From Pseudomonadales bacterium (GTDB lineage: Bacteria; Pseudomonadota; Gammaproteobacteria; Pseudomonadales; Azotimanducaceae), in assembly GCA_028285415.1 (NCBI GenBank), contig JANQPF010000010.1, positions 211,173 to 275,172 of the forward strand: a stretch of DNA of 64,000 nucleotides, written 5' to 3'. Shown piece after piece: positions 35,249 to 44,209 of this stretch. The position numbers and the translations under genes are program-made. The notes beneath the pieces are model-generated. The model did no database searches. It saw only the letters and a list, made by a program, of their open reading frames with translations, and had not been told where the DNA came from. The stretch's first letter is position 1, and each line of letters opens with the position of its first letter.

Positions 35249-36118
35249 ATGACGGAACGGATCGTGATCACAAACGCCGACACCGAAGTAGAGTTGCTGC
35301 CGGATCGGGGTGGTGCCATCTCACGCTACACAACCCGCGCGGGTGGGCGAATGCATGGCTGGTTTGCACCTATGCCTGATGGCGTTGCGTGCTTTCCCAT
35401 GGTGCCGTTCTGCAGCCGCATCGCGGATGCAAGCTTCCACTTCGAAGGGCGGCGCGTGAATTTGACGCGGAACAATCCTCCGGAACCCCATGCCATTCAC
35501 GGCCACGGTTTTCAGCGCGCCTGGGAAGTTCTCGAAGTAGCCCACGGTCGCGCCGTGCTGGGCTTTTCTCACGCGGTTGCCGCCTGGCCTTGGCAGTACT
35601 CAGCCGTGATGAGCGTGGAGCTGGATGGGATGGATCTCTGCGTTACGCTCACCATAACCAATCTCGAACAGTATGCGATGCCATACGGCCTGGGTTTGCA
35701 CCCCTACCTGCCGCTGACGGAAACGACGTTCGTGTCCGCAGCGGTCGGTGGGATATGGGCGCTGGACGAGGAGCTGATAGGGCAAGGCAGGGTAGCACTC
35801 AATGTGGATGACGATCCTGCGTCAGGGCTGCAGCCGTCCAGCGGGAGCCTCGATGTGGCGTATTCGGGATGGTCTGGTACGGCCGAGGTGGTCTGGCCGG
35901 AGGAGGGTGCATCGCTCATTCTGACCGCATCTACCGCTGACACGCTTGTTCTCTATTCACCGCCCGGCGCCAACTTCGTGTGCGTGGAGCCGCTGTCTAA
36001 CTCTCCCAACGGATTCAATCTTCCGGACGACGAGCCGGGTAATTTCCGCGTTCTGGCGCCTGGTGCAAGCGTGGCGGAAAGCTGGAGGTTCGAACCGCGA
36101 ATAGCCAATCGCTCGTGA
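35249..36118 (+). CDS. Aldose 1-epimerase
   Basis: A 289-aa GalM-type epimerase that would interconvert alpha and beta anomers of sugars. The active-site residues are recognised as His in HAIHGHGFQRAW, His in LGLHPYLPL and Glu in CVEPLSNSPNGFN, matching the galactose mutarotase layout. The start is ATG 35249 with GGAG at 35234-35237. An operator-like inverted repeat lies upstream. The following membrane-protein gene starts 90 bases later. Confidence 0.9.
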   Translation: MTERIVITNADTEVELLPDRGGAISRYTTRAGGRMHGWFAPMPDGVACFPMVPFCSRIADASFHFEGRRVNLTRNNPPEPHAIHGHGFQRAWEVLEVAHGRAVLGFSHAVAAWPWQYSAVMSVELDGMDLCVTLTITNLEQYAMPYGLGLHPYLPLTETTFVSAAVGGIWALDEELIGQGRVALNVDDDPASGLQPSSGSLDVAYSGWSGTAEVVWPEEGASLILTASTADTLVLYSPPGANFVCVEPLSNSPNGFNLPDDEPGNFRVLAPGASVAESWRFEPRIANRS

Positions 36119-36207
36119 CATGCGCGCGCAGCGCAACACAACCATGTTGCCGAACTGCGCTGAGATCATATACTGCCAGGCATCAAGGAGCTGATAGAGA
36201 GAGGGGT

Positions 36208-36966
36208 ATGTACCAACGACCTGAATCACCACTATCCATAGGCGGTGTGTTGGACGACGGATTTCAGCTGGCGAGAGCGTGTTTTCCTGTTGTATTTCCT
36301 GTTGCTCTCGTCGGCGCCATCATCGGCCAGATTCCCAACACGATGATTTCGGATACGCAAACCGAGCTACCCGGCGCCGGTTTCTGGCTTGCGCTGCTGC
36401 TGAGCTTCGTCGTCTCCATATTTGTCTTCATAGCGATGGTGCGCATGGTCTCAACGATATCCGAAGGCCGCGAGATGACCGCGGGAGAGGCGCTCGGCGG
36501 TGCCGCGGGTTATCTCCTGGCCACGATCGTCTGCGGCATCATGTATGGCCTCATTTTCATGCTCGGCCTGGTGCTTCTTATCGTCCCGGGTGTGCTCTTC
36601 GGCCTGAGCCTTGCTTTTGCACCGTACCTCGTGATCACCGACGACGCGGGGCCGATGGAGGCCCTGGGGCGCAGTCACCGGCTGGTCTGGGGTAATTGGT
36701 GGCGGACGGCCGCGGTGGCTTCGGTCGTCTTGTTCATTGCCATTGTGCTTTACGTGCTGGTGATTGTTGTGATGGGAGCATCGCTCATATTTGCGGACGA
36801 AGGCAGCGCCGTCGTGCGGATTGTCGAGTTTGTTCTCACGGCCGCTGTCACCGCCGTGCTTTCGCCGGTGATGTACTCCTTTTTCATCTCCATTCTCAAC
36901 GACCTCAAGCTGCGTAGCGAAGGCGAAGATCTGGCAGCGCGTATCGGGGCGATCGGCAACGAGTGA
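36208..36966 (+). CDS. Polytopic membrane protein at the head of the MoxR module (GPDP-membrane-domain-like)
   Basis: A 252-aa membrane protein with about six hydrophobic segments, including IVCGIMYGLIFMLGLVLLIVPGVLFGL. The LxxAPYLVITDDAGPMEALGRSHRLVWGNWWRTA stretch after the fourth segment resembles the membrane domain of glycerophosphoryl diester phosphodiesterases and the DUF7847-like proteins. It is probably the first gene of the MoxR/DUF58 operon: its stop overlaps the DUF4129 gene start (GTGA). The start is ATG 36208. Function unknown. Confidence 0.75.
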   Translation: MYQRPESPLSIGGVLDDGFQLARACFPVVFPVALVGAIIGQIPNTMISDTQTELPGAGFWLALLLSFVVSIFVFIAMVRMVSTISEGREMTAGEALGGAAGYLLATIVCGIMYGLIFMLGLVLLIVPGVLFGLSLAFAPYLVITDDAGPMEALGRSHRLVWGNWWRTAAVASVVLFIAIVLYVLVIVVMGASLIFADEGSAVVRIVEFVLTAAVTAVLSPVMYSFFISILNDLKLRSEGEDLAARIGAIGNE

Positions 36967-37928
36967 GAAGTGCCGTTCGCCTTATCGCGAGGATAGTTCT
37001 TCCCTTACTCCTGCTGTCAGTGCCCGGGCCCCTGTCGGCAGCTGATTCCGATTGGCGAGGTCAGATTGCTGCCTGCGCCGCCGAGTTCGAGGCGCAAATC
37101 GAGCAAATGCAGGAATCCACGGAGCCCGGGGAAGCGCCGTACCTCGACGTGTCGGTGCTCGAAGCCATTTGTCCCGGACTAGCCGTCAGTCTCGAGGAGC
37201 ATCCCTGGCGCAGCCTGCTCGAGCGGTCCCCGGGTAACTGGACCGTCGGTGACGCCCAGGGGTTGCTGGGTGTACAAGAGGCGTACGAGGAACTCAACGC
37301 GGTGACCTCGCTACGTCCCGAAAACGTCGACGCGATCCTCGCCGATCTACCCTTATTTGAGGAAGACAAGCTAACCCTATGGGACCGGCTGATGAGCTGG
37401 CTGAGTGAGAAGTTAGGCGATGAGGAGGGTGGTTTACCCGATTGGTGGCCTGACGTGAACGTTGCCAGCTGGGTTTTCGACTGGATTCTCTACGTCTGCA
37501 TCGCACTGGTCGTGCTGCTGGCCGTGGGCGTAGTCGTCAACGAAGTAATCCAGCATCGGAAAGGTCGGCGCCGGGCGGCTGATCCCGCCGCCTGGCAGAC
37601 CTTCGATTATGGCGCTGAAACCGGTCTTACGTTTGCCGACGTTCAGCGCGCGCCGCTCTGGGAGCAGCCGGGTATGCTCCTGGAGCTTCTGGTGCGCGCG
37701 CTACAGAAGCAGGATCGCCAGCGTCATCCGTTCTTGTTCAGACCGGGAATGACGCCGCGTAAAATCGTTGCGGTCACCCGGAATCTGCCGCAGACCGAAG
37801 TCATCGGTGAGCTGGCGGCTGCTGCCGAGCGCGCTACCTACGGCGGCTGGAAGCCGGAACCCGACGACATGGAAACGCTGCGTCAGCATGGTGAGGCAGC
37901 GTTGCACGATATCGAGAAAGGCGCGTGA
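36963..37928 (+). CDS. DUF4129-domain protein
   Basis: A 321-aa protein with a signal peptide or anchor (residues 1-26), a periplasmic region (to about 170), one membrane segment (about 173-192) and a C-terminal DUF4129 domain (WEQPGMLLELLVRALQ, then TPRKIVAVTRNLP and AAAERATYGGW). DUF4129 proteins occur in MoxR/DUF58 operons and are thought to be part of an envelope chaperone/sensor complex. Start GTG overlaps the preceding gene; stop overlaps the next. Confidence 0.82.
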   Translation: MRSAVRLIARIVLPLLLLSVPGPLSAADSDWRGQIAACAAEFEAQIEQMQESTEPGEAPYLDVSVLEAICPGLAVSLEEHPWRSLLERSPGNWTVGDAQGLLGVQEAYEELNAVTSLRPENVDAILADLPLFEEDKLTLWDRLMSWLSEKLGDEEGGLPDWWPDVNVASWVFDWILYVCIALVVLLAVGVVVNEVIQHRKGRRRAADPAAWQTFDYGAETGLTFADVQRAPLWEQPGMLLELLVRALQKQDRQRHPFLFRPGMTPRKIVAVTRNLPQTEVIGELAAAAERATYGGWKPEPDDMETLRQHGEAALHDIEKGA

Positions 37929-39163
37929 ACGATCGGCTGGTTACCCTGCTCGGCGCGTTGGGGGCACTCGCGTTATTCATTGCGCTTGTCATGCCGCCTG
38001 GCGCTGAACCGGACATTTCCCGACCGGTATCTCCAGCGACCGGCGCCAACGGCTATCGGGGACTGGAACTCTGGATGGCCGATAGCGGTGTGGTCAGTCA
38101 TTCGCTGAAACGGCGGCTGACGGAGATTGACAGCCTGGGTTTCCCCGCGACTGGAAATCTTCTCATCACGACCATGCCGCATGAGCAGGCGATGCGCAGC
38201 GACGAGGTGCAGATGCTGAAACGCTGGGTGGCAGAGGGGAATACGCTCCTGGTCATGGCTGCTCTGGACGATACGCCCGACTGGACGCTCAGCACCGAGT
38301 CAGACAACTTCCTCGCCGGCCTCGAACGGTTGACGGGCATGTCGTTCACGGCACTCCTTGACGACGATGATGAAGTGCTCGTAGTTGGCGACTTTTTGAA
38401 CGAATCGGCCATGAACTTCGTTGCCGATCCGGTGCATCCTATGATGAGCGGTGTGACCAGACTGCAGGGAGTAACAGATGCACCAACGTCTATCTGGCAG
38501 CCCGATTTTTCTCTGCAGTTTTACCTCACGCTGGTTGCCGAGGAAGAGACGGGAACGGCTGCGCTCTGGGAAATCCCCTGGCAGGACGGCCGCATGATTG
38601 TCAGTGCCAGCGCCAGCCTGTTTACCAATCGTGCCCTCGGCGAGGCGGATAACGCGCAGCTTTTTGCCAACATTGTGGCTTTCCATCTCGCTCCCGGAGG
38701 CGTTGTCATTTTTGACGACATGCACCAGGGCCTCAGCGAGCTCTACGATCCGGAGGCGTTTTTCAGCGACGCCCGCCTCGGGGCCTCGGTGCTCTTTGTG
38801 CTGGCGTTCTGGCTCGTCTACGTCGTCGGTACCAGCGGGCGCCTGGTGCTGCCCCGCTCCCGTCAGCAGATGCCGCGGCAAAGTGACCTGGTGCGTGCAA
38901 TCGGCGGCTTCATGGCACGCAAACTATCGCGCAGCTCTGCGGGGCGCATGATGATCGAAGGCTGGCTGGCTGAGTTGCATACGAGCGGGAGAATCAGCGC
39001 CACTAACCAGACGGCCTGGCAGGAGCTTGCAGCGATGCCGCTGGTCGACCGGGAGGTGCTGGCAGCGGTCAACGCCGCGCACGCACAGCTCGGCGAAGGG
39101 CGCAAAGTGGACCTTGCGGAGCTACACAACCATTTACAGACATTGAGAAGGACTCTGGCATGA
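37925..39163 (+). CDS. DUF4350-domain protein
   Basis: A 412-aa protein with an N-terminal membrane segment (about 8-24), a large periplasmic region with the DUF4350 pattern (GYRGLELWMADSGV, NLLITTMP, VVIFDDMHQGLSELYDP) and a second membrane segment near residues 283-300, followed by a cytoplasmic tail rich in helices. The overall form resembles the auxiliary subunit that pairs with MoxR/DUF58 in other proteobacteria. Start GTG 37925 and stop both overlap neighbours. Confidence 0.82.
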   Translation: MNDRLVTLLGALGALALFIALVMPPGAEPDISRPVSPATGANGYRGLELWMADSGVVSHSLKRRLTEIDSLGFPATGNLLITTMPHEQAMRSDEVQMLKRWVAEGNTLLVMAALDDTPDWTLSTESDNFLAGLERLTGMSFTALLDDDDEVLVVGDFLNESAMNFVADPVHPMMSGVTRLQGVTDAPTSIWQPDFSLQFYLTLVAEEETGTAALWEIPWQDGRMIVSASASLFTNRALGEADNAQLFANIVAFHLAPGGVVIFDDMHQGLSELYDPEAFFSDARLGASVLFVLAFWLVYVVGTSGRLVLPRSRQQMPRQSDLVRAIGGFMARKLSRSSAGRMMIEGWLAELHTSGRISATNQTAWQELAAMPLVDREVLAAVNAAHAQLGEGRKVDLAELHNHLQTLRRTLA

Positions 39164-40104
39164 GCAATGACGCAGTCGCTCTGGAGATGCACCTCCGCGA
39201 GCAGGTAGGGCGCTGGCTTACGGGCATGGAGACGATCGTGCACGGGCTTGCCATTGCCCATATAGGACGCGGCCATGTTCTCCTGGAGGGTGCTCCGGGG
39301 CTCGGCAAAACGAGGCTCAGCAAAGCTTTCGCGGGCGTTGTGGGCGGCAGCTTCAAACGCATTCAAGGCACGGCGGATCTCATGCCGAGTGATATGACCG
39401 GCGTGCATGTTTTTCAGGCCGGTTCGGGCACATTCGAATTTCAGCCCGGACCGCTTTTTGCCGATGTGGTGCTGGTGGACGAGATCAACCGCGCGGGTCC
39501 GAAAACCCAGTCGGCGCTGCTGGAGGCCATGGAGGAACGCCAGGTATCCATCGATCGGGAGACCTTTGCCCTTGCCGAAGAGTTTCTCGTCATTGCCACT
39601 CAGAATCCCCGAGAGTTCGAAGGCACTTTCCCACTGCCTGAATCCCAGTTGGACAGGTTTGCCTTGTGCCTGCAGGTGCCCTACCTCCCTCGAGCCGAAG
39701 AGCTCGCGGTGCTCAGGGAGCTGGGTGCCTCCGCCGTGGCGCAGGAAGGTGAGGCCTTGCAGGCTTTTCCCGAAGGCCTCGTGAGCGCGGCCCGTCAGGA
39801 TGTCGAGCAGGTGCACATGTCGGAAGAGTTGCTCGGCTACGTGCTGGACCTCGCAGCGGCAACACGAGACAGCGCGTCTGTTTCAATTGGTCTGTCCATA
39901 CGCGGCGCTTTGACGCTGGCGCGATGCGCGCGCACCGAAGCGGCGCTGCGGGGCGCTGATTTTGTCATCCCAGACGACGTGCAAGCGGTGGCTTCCTGGG
40001 TGCTTGCCCACCGCCTGGTGCTGACGGCTGAAGCCGCCATCGAAGGCGTGACGGCCACCGATCTGGTGGCGCGTTTGCTCGACGACGTGGCGGTGCCGAA
40101 ATAG
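39160..40104 (+). CDS. MoxR-family AAA+ ATPase
   Basis: A 314-aa AAA+ ATPase of the MoxR family. Walker A is LLEGAPGLGKTRLS, Walker B is VVLVDEINRAGPKTQSALLEAMEE, and sensor 1 lies in LVIATQNPREFEGTFPLPESQLDRF. MoxR proteins act as chaperones for von Willebrand A-type partners; the following DUF58 protein is the natural candidate. It starts within the stop overlap of DUF4350 and ends one base before the DUF58 GTG. Confidence 0.95.
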   Translation: MSNDAVALEMHLREQVGRWLTGMETIVHGLAIAHIGRGHVLLEGAPGLGKTRLSKAFAGVVGGSFKRIQGTADLMPSDMTGVHVFQAGSGTFEFQPGPLFADVVLVDEINRAGPKTQSALLEAMEERQVSIDRETFALAEEFLVIATQNPREFEGTFPLPESQLDRFALCLQVPYLPRAEELAVLRELGASAVAQEGEALQAFPEGLVSAARQDVEQVHMSEELLGYVLDLAAATRDSASVSIGLSIRGALTLARCARTEAALRGADFVIPDDVQAVASWVLAHRLVLTAEAAIEGVTATDLVARLLDDVAVPK

Positions 40105-40105
40105 C

Positions 40106-41395
40106 GTGAATCTGACTGCCCGAACCTATGTTGTCCTCGCAGTTGTCTGCATTGCCGGCGTTGCCGAGCAGTGGGCGGGCGGTGAAGTCGGGTGGTGGCG
40201 CTACGGGATTGCCCTGTTGCTCCTTGGTCTTGCCTACGAATGGACGCAAGTTCGATTGGCAACGGTAAACGCGCGTCTGTCGGAGCAACGTCCGCTGCAG
40301 CTCGGCCGGCTTGCAGAGGTAGAAGTCGAATTTCTGAACTCCGGCAGCCGCGCGGTAATGATGCAATACGTGCTCGACCTGCCGCTCGCCGTTGATACGC
40401 AGCGCGACGTCGGGATGGTTGAGGTGCAGCCCAACCGCGTCAGCCGGATCACGCAGCAGGTGCGAGCGCTTGAGCTGGGCGAACATCAGTGGAACGAGCT
40501 CGCCGCGCGACTGCGTGGCAGCCTGGGCCTCGGCTGGTGGCAGGCAAGCGTGCCGCTGTCGTCGGTGCTCCGCGTCACGCCCGACGGCAGCGGACGTCGC
40601 GATCGGGTGCTCGGCGAGCAGATCAGTGGATCACAAGCGTCGAGACCGGGGGCGGGACAAGAGCTGCACCACCTGCGCGATTACGAGCGCGGTGATCCTT
40701 TACACACCATCGACTGGAAAGCCTCGGCACGTTCGCAGCAGCTCATTACCAGGGTATTCGCCGAGGACCAGCACCTCGAAATTGTGCTGGTCCTCGACAT
40801 CGGACGCACCAGTCGAACCGAGGTCGACGGCCTGAGTCAGTTTGGTCACTACGTCAATCTTACCGCCCGGTTTGCCGAGCATGCCGTTGCTCAGGGTGAC
40901 GAAATTGGTCTCGTTGCGGTTGCCGACAACGTCGCTTGCAGTCTGGCACCCGCGGGCGGCGCCGGGGCGGTGCGGAACGTTCGCAAACAGCTCGAGCGGT
41001 TGCAGACGGTGCCGGTGGAAACGGATCTGGTTGGTGCGGCCCTGCACGTTCACAAGCTGGTGCAACGGCGTGCGCTCGTCATTCTGCTGACGGACCTCTA
41101 CGGGCAGAGCATCGAAGGGAGCTTCGGTGACGCCTTGAAGCTCTGGCGGCAGAAACACCTTGCGGTGGTAGTGGGTCTGATTGGTGCGGACGTAACCGCG
41201 CTGGCGCAACAGCCCGCGGCCGAAGCCAGAGACGTTTTTGTCAGCCTGGCGAGTCGGGAGTACGGTGAGACGCTGGAGCACAACGCTTCTGCTGCGCAAC
41301 GGATGGGGGCTCACGCTGTCGTCTGCCGCCCCGGTGTGCTGGAAGCGCGGGTGTTCTCCGCGTACCGGCTGCTCAAAACGCAGCGTCGCGTCTAA
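40106..41395 (+). CDS. DUF58-domain (vWA-like) protein
   Basis: A 429-aa protein with two short N-terminal membrane segments (about residues 8-18 and 32-44) and a DUF58 domain marked by ELHHLRDYERGDPLHTIDWKASAR, a conserved signature of this family. The later part (IVLVLDIGRTSRTEVDG, ALVILLTDLYGQSIEG) is a vWA-type fold with a DxGxS-like metal site. It is the expected partner of MoxR. The start is GTG 40106. Its end overlaps the SpoIIM gene by four bases, tail-to-tail. Confidence 0.92.
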   Translation: MNLTARTYVVLAVVCIAGVAEQWAGGEVGWWRYGIALLLLGLAYEWTQVRLATVNARLSEQRPLQLGRLAEVEVEFLNSGSRAVMMQYVLDLPLAVDTQRDVGMVEVQPNRVSRITQQVRALELGEHQWNELAARLRGSLGLGWWQASVPLSSVLRVTPDGSGRRDRVLGEQISGSQASRPGAGQELHHLRDYERGDPLHTIDWKASARSQQLITRVFAEDQHLEIVLVLDIGRTSRTEVDGLSQFGHYVNLTARFAEHAVAQGDEIGLVAVADNVACSLAPAGGAGAVRNVRKQLERLQTVPVETDLVGAALHVHKLVQRRALVILLTDLYGQSIEGSFGDALKLWRQKHLAVVVGLIGADVTALAQQPAAEARDVFVSLASREYGETLEHNASAAQRMGAHAVVCRPGVLEARVFSAYRLLKTQRRV

Positions 41396-42375
41396 GTCTC
41401 CGCCGGAGATTTGCGCAGGAGGCGCCAGCCGCCGAGTGCCAGGACAAATACCACCCAGTAACTGATGCCCACCGCAACACGGACCGTGAAATCGAAGCGT
41501 GGATCGGGAGAGATGTAGCCCTCGATGATGCCGGCGCCGAACAGGAAGATGACGCACAGGAGCATCAGCTTGCTGCCGCGCTGCACCGCCCTCTGAAAGG
41601 ACCGCGTGCGCGTCAGCTGCCCGGGTCGCGCCAACGCTTCGCCGATGGAGAAACCCACGGCGCCGGCGATGGCAATGACGCTGAGCTCAACGCAGCCGTG
41701 AGCGAAAACGAATTCGAGCAGCCGCTGGGCCATGTCGTGCTGAGCGGTGAACGCAAAAACACCGCCGAGCATCATGCCGTTGAGGCCGATGATGTAAATC
41801 GTGCCGAGACCATACAACACGCCCAGAGACATGGCCGTCAGGGCGACCATGATGTTGTTCGTGAGAATCTGCACGGAGAGCACCGACGACGGCACGACGT
41901 TGAGAAGATTGTCGGTCCAGAGTTCACCGGACTGGACCGTGCGGATCATTGCCTCGGATGCGAAAAGCGCGGACAGCTCCGGATAGGTAGATACCAGCCA
42001 CCAGCCGGCAAGCGCCGCCAGAATGAAGCCCAGCGAAACGCTGAATATCTGCCAGCGCAGCTCATGGACAACCGCCGGTATGTCTTCGCCGAAAAGTTTC
42101 AAAGCGTCACGATACGTCGACCCGGGCGCGCGGAAGAGCGCTCGGTGCAGGCCGGCATACAGCGCTTCCAGATGGCGGGTTACCCGGCTTGTCGGCGCGT
42201 GTCGCCGTGCGACCGCGAGATCGCGGGCAAGCTCCGGGTAGTGCTGGAGGGTCTCCTTCAGCACGTCCTCGGAGATGGGTTTGCCGTCTTCGAGCTGCGG
42301 CAGTAGCGCCGCCACGTCCTGCCAGTGAGCCGCTCGCTGCTGCAATCGTTTTTCCTGCGGGTGGGACATGCTCAA
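41392..42375 (-). CDS. Stage II sporulation protein M-like (SpoIIM) membrane protein
   Basis: A 327-aa membrane protein of the SpoIIM superfamily, here in an organism that is not expected to sporulate. A soluble N-terminal half (about residues 1-110) is followed by about six membrane segments from residue 115. The LTNNIMVALTAMSLGVLYGLGTIY and FAHGCVELSVIAIAGAVGFSIGEAL stretches are typical. Such genes occur with RDD and MoxR/DUF58 genes across bacteria. It is coupled to the RDD gene (ATGA overlap). Confidence 0.9.
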   Translation of the reverse strand: MSMSHPQEKRLQQRAAHWQDVAALLPQLEDGKPISEDVLKETLQHYPELARDLAVARRHAPTSRVTRHLEALYAGLHRALFRAPGSTYRDALKLFGEDIPAVVHELRWQIFSVSLGFILAALAGWWLVSTYPELSALFASEAMIRTVQSGELWTDNLLNVVPSSVLSVQILTNNIMVALTAMSLGVLYGLGTIYIIGLNGMMLGGVFAFTAQHDMAQRLLEFVFAHGCVELSVIAIAGAVGFSIGEALARPGQLTRTRSFQRAVQRGSKLMLLCVIFLFGAGIIEGYISPDPRFDFTVRVAVGISYWVVFVLALGGWRLLRKSPAET

Positions 42376-43088
42376 CGCTTGATCAGACGTTCCAGCGCCA
42401 TCTTGTAGCGGCTGGCGGGAACGGTCTCGTCGGGCCTGAGTTGGCTTAGCAGGCTGCCGGCCAGTGCCTGGCGTTTTTCCACGTCCAGGTTCTCCCAGCG
42501 TTCCAGGAGCTCGTAGATGAGCTCGGTTTTCTCCAAACCGAATTCTTCAACCGCCTTTGGGTTCAAGGTTGGCGCATGGCGGGTTGCAGCTTGGGCGTCG
42601 CTGTCGTAGACGAGGATGGTGCCGGCGGCGATGTCGCCGATGCGCACGGATTGTCGCGTGAGAACGGTTGTCACGAGACCTACGACGTAGGCCACCGGCA
42701 GGCTGTCGATGAGACGCAGAACGTTGCGGATCAGGATTGCAAAAACACCCGGAGTCTGCGCGTCCTGCGTGACGATGCGCACGCCTGCAATGCGCTTACC
42801 CGGGGTGCGGCCGCGCATCAGAATCTCGAGGACCGGATGGTATAGCCCGTAGATCAGGCCCGTTGGAAAAATGACGATCAGGGAGTAGTTGCCAAATCCT
42901 GCATCATCGGGGTCGATGAACTCGAGCGAACCCACGTAGGCGAAGCTAGCGATGATGAACCAGGCCAATGCCAGCAATACGCGGACGTGCCAGTCGACGA
43001 CAAAGGCGTAGCTGCGCGCGCCCGGCCCTGCAACCTTGACCTGGAGGTCAACGCCGGTGGCGCTCGCAATTTCGAGTTGGTCCTGCAT
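42372..43088 (-). CDS. RDD-family membrane protein
   Basis: A 238-aa RDD-family protein with three membrane segments (about residues 30-48, 65-90 and 125-150). The ARSYAFVVDWHVR motif carries the Arg-Asp-Asp-type residues and GRTPGKRIAGVRIV is the second family block. RDD proteins may be transporters or partners of SpoIIM/MoxR. It begins the two-gene minus-strand operon RDD-SpoIIM, which meets the MoxR module tail-to-tail. Confidence 0.9.
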   Translation of the reverse strand: MQDQLEIASATGVDLQVKVAGPGARSYAFVVDWHVRVLLALAWFIIASFAYVGSLEFIDPDDAGFGNYSLIVIFPTGLIYGLYHPVLEILMRGRTPGKRIAGVRIVTQDAQTPGVFAILIRNVLRLIDSLPVAYVVGLVTTVLTRQSVRIGDIAAGTILVYDSDAQAATRHAPTLNPKAVEEFGLEKTELIYELLERWENLDVEKRQALAGSLLSQLRPDETVPASRYKMALERLIKR

Positions 43089-43153
43089 GACGAAAGTGTA
43101 GTGTGTTTCCCGGCTGGGGTTAACTCGTCAGACAACCAGCTGGCGAGCGCGGT

Positions 43154-44014
43154 CTACAGCTTTGCGGCAAGGTCGACGAGTCCGTCTACGTTCTTCCGAT
43201 TGTAATCTTCGTCGCCAACTTGCAGCAGAGGAACCAGCCGGTCGACGCCCAGACCGGCGAATGCGCGAGCAGCGTCCAGCGAACTGTCACCCGGCATCAT
43301 CACAATCTCGAAGTCGTCGCGACTGCGGCCGGCGCCCTGCAGCGCGGCGTCGAGGCCCTTGAGGAGCGGTTCGCTGGTTGACGGCGTGAGGCCGAAGCCC
43401 AGCCAACCCTGACCGTACTTTGCCGCACGGACTAGAGCTGCGCGACTGTAGCCGCCAACGATCAGGGGCACGTGCGGTGTTTGCGCCGGTTTCGGATCAA
43501 AGCGCGCTCCCTCGACGGTGTAGTGCTCTCCCGCATGGTTCGTAACCGGCTCAGTCCAGAGCTTGATCATGAGATCCAGCGCCTCGTCGCAGCGCGCCCC
43601 GCGGTTGTGCCAGTCGTAGCCGCAGGCCTCCACTTCTTCCTTGCACCAGCCGACGCCAACGCCGAGATCGATCCTGCCGCCGCTCAGCCAGTCGAGCGTG
43701 GCAAATTCTTTGGCGGTATAAACAGGATTGCGCTGAGGTACGAGGGAGATGCCGGTACCAAAACGCAAATTGCTGGTCTGCCCGGCCAGATAGGCGATGG
43801 TGGCCGCCTGGTCCGGGACGCCGTTACCTTCCGGGACCGGCAGGCGGCCGTCGGGGGAGCCGGGGTAGGGGAACTCCATCTCGTCGAAGAGAAGCACGTG
43901 CTCGCCGAACCACAGGGAATCGAGGCCAGCGCCGTCCATGGTCCTGGCTAGATTACCAATTGCAGCGGGAGCTGCCATCGGTGCAAAAAAGGAAGCGAAT
44001 CCGCCGATTTTCAT
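43154..44014 (-). CDS. LLM-class (luciferase-like) flavin/F420-dependent oxidoreductase
   Basis: A 286-aa luciferase-like TIM-barrel protein, the second in the window. LDSLWFGEHVLLFDE, LRFGTGISLVPQRNPVYTAKEFATLDWLSGGR and DLGVGVGWCKEEVEACG match TIGR03619-type oxidoreductases. The start is ATG 44012-44014; longer frames upstream run into repeat DNA and are rejected. It is divergent from the TauD-type gene, across a palindrome and a tandem repeat. Confidence 0.85.
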   Translation of the reverse strand: MKIGGFASFFAPMAAPAAIGNLARTMDGAGLDSLWFGEHVLLFDEMEFPYPGSPDGRLPVPEGNGVPDQAATIAYLAGQTSNLRFGTGISLVPQRNPVYTAKEFATLDWLSGGRIDLGVGVGWCKEEVEACGYDWHNRGARCDEALDLMIKLWTEPVTNHAGEHYTVEGARFDPKPAQTPHVPLIVGGYSRAALVRAAKYGQGWLGFGLTPSTSEPLLKGLDAALQGAGRSRDDFEIVMMPGDSSLDAARAFAGLGVDRLVPLLQVGDEDYNRKNVDGLVDLAAKL

Positions 44015-44122
44015 TGAATCATCCGTCGTGCGAGAAGGGCTGAGCTTAACGGCAGGTTGATTGACTTGCCAAGGTGCCTGGCATGGTTGCGATGTGTACC
44101 ATGTGGCATCAAATGGGAGGAT

Positions 44123-44144
44123 ACGCCGTCCGCGCGGGCGGCGT
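44123..44144. promoter_or_regulatory. Near-perfect 22-base palindrome
   Basis: The left arm ACGCCGTCCGC (44123-44133) and right arm GCGGGCGGCGT (44134-44144) are complementary at 10 of 11 positions with no spacer. It lies two bases before the tandem repeat, between divergent starts at 44014 and 44210. It could be an operator or a hairpin at the RNA level. Confidence 0.45.
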
Positions 44145-44145
44145 A

Positions 44146-44197
44146 GCATTGGGGCATTGGGGCATTGGGGCAGTGGGGCAGTGGGGCAGTGGGGCAG
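44146..44197 (+). repeat. 8-base tandem repeat upstream of the TauD-type gene
   Basis: Six perfect 8-base units follow head-to-tail: three GCATTGGG (44146-44169) then three GCAGTGGG (44170-44193), with GCAG starting a seventh. The repeat ends 12 bases before the ATG at 44210 and immediately before the GAGAG ribosome-binding site. The unit is not a multiple of three and is prone to slippage. Confidence 0.9.
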
Positions 44198-44209
44198 CGA
44201 GAGATGCAA

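Noticed and set aside
44146..44197. Possible CRISPR array
   Set aside because: Units are 8 bases with no spacers; this is a simple tandem repeat.
44015..44209. N-terminal extension of the LLM oxidoreductase read through the tandem repeat
   Set aside because: It gives a proline/histidine/cysteine-rich repeat peptide that is the translation of simple DNA; the ATG at 44012-44014 gives a normal family start.
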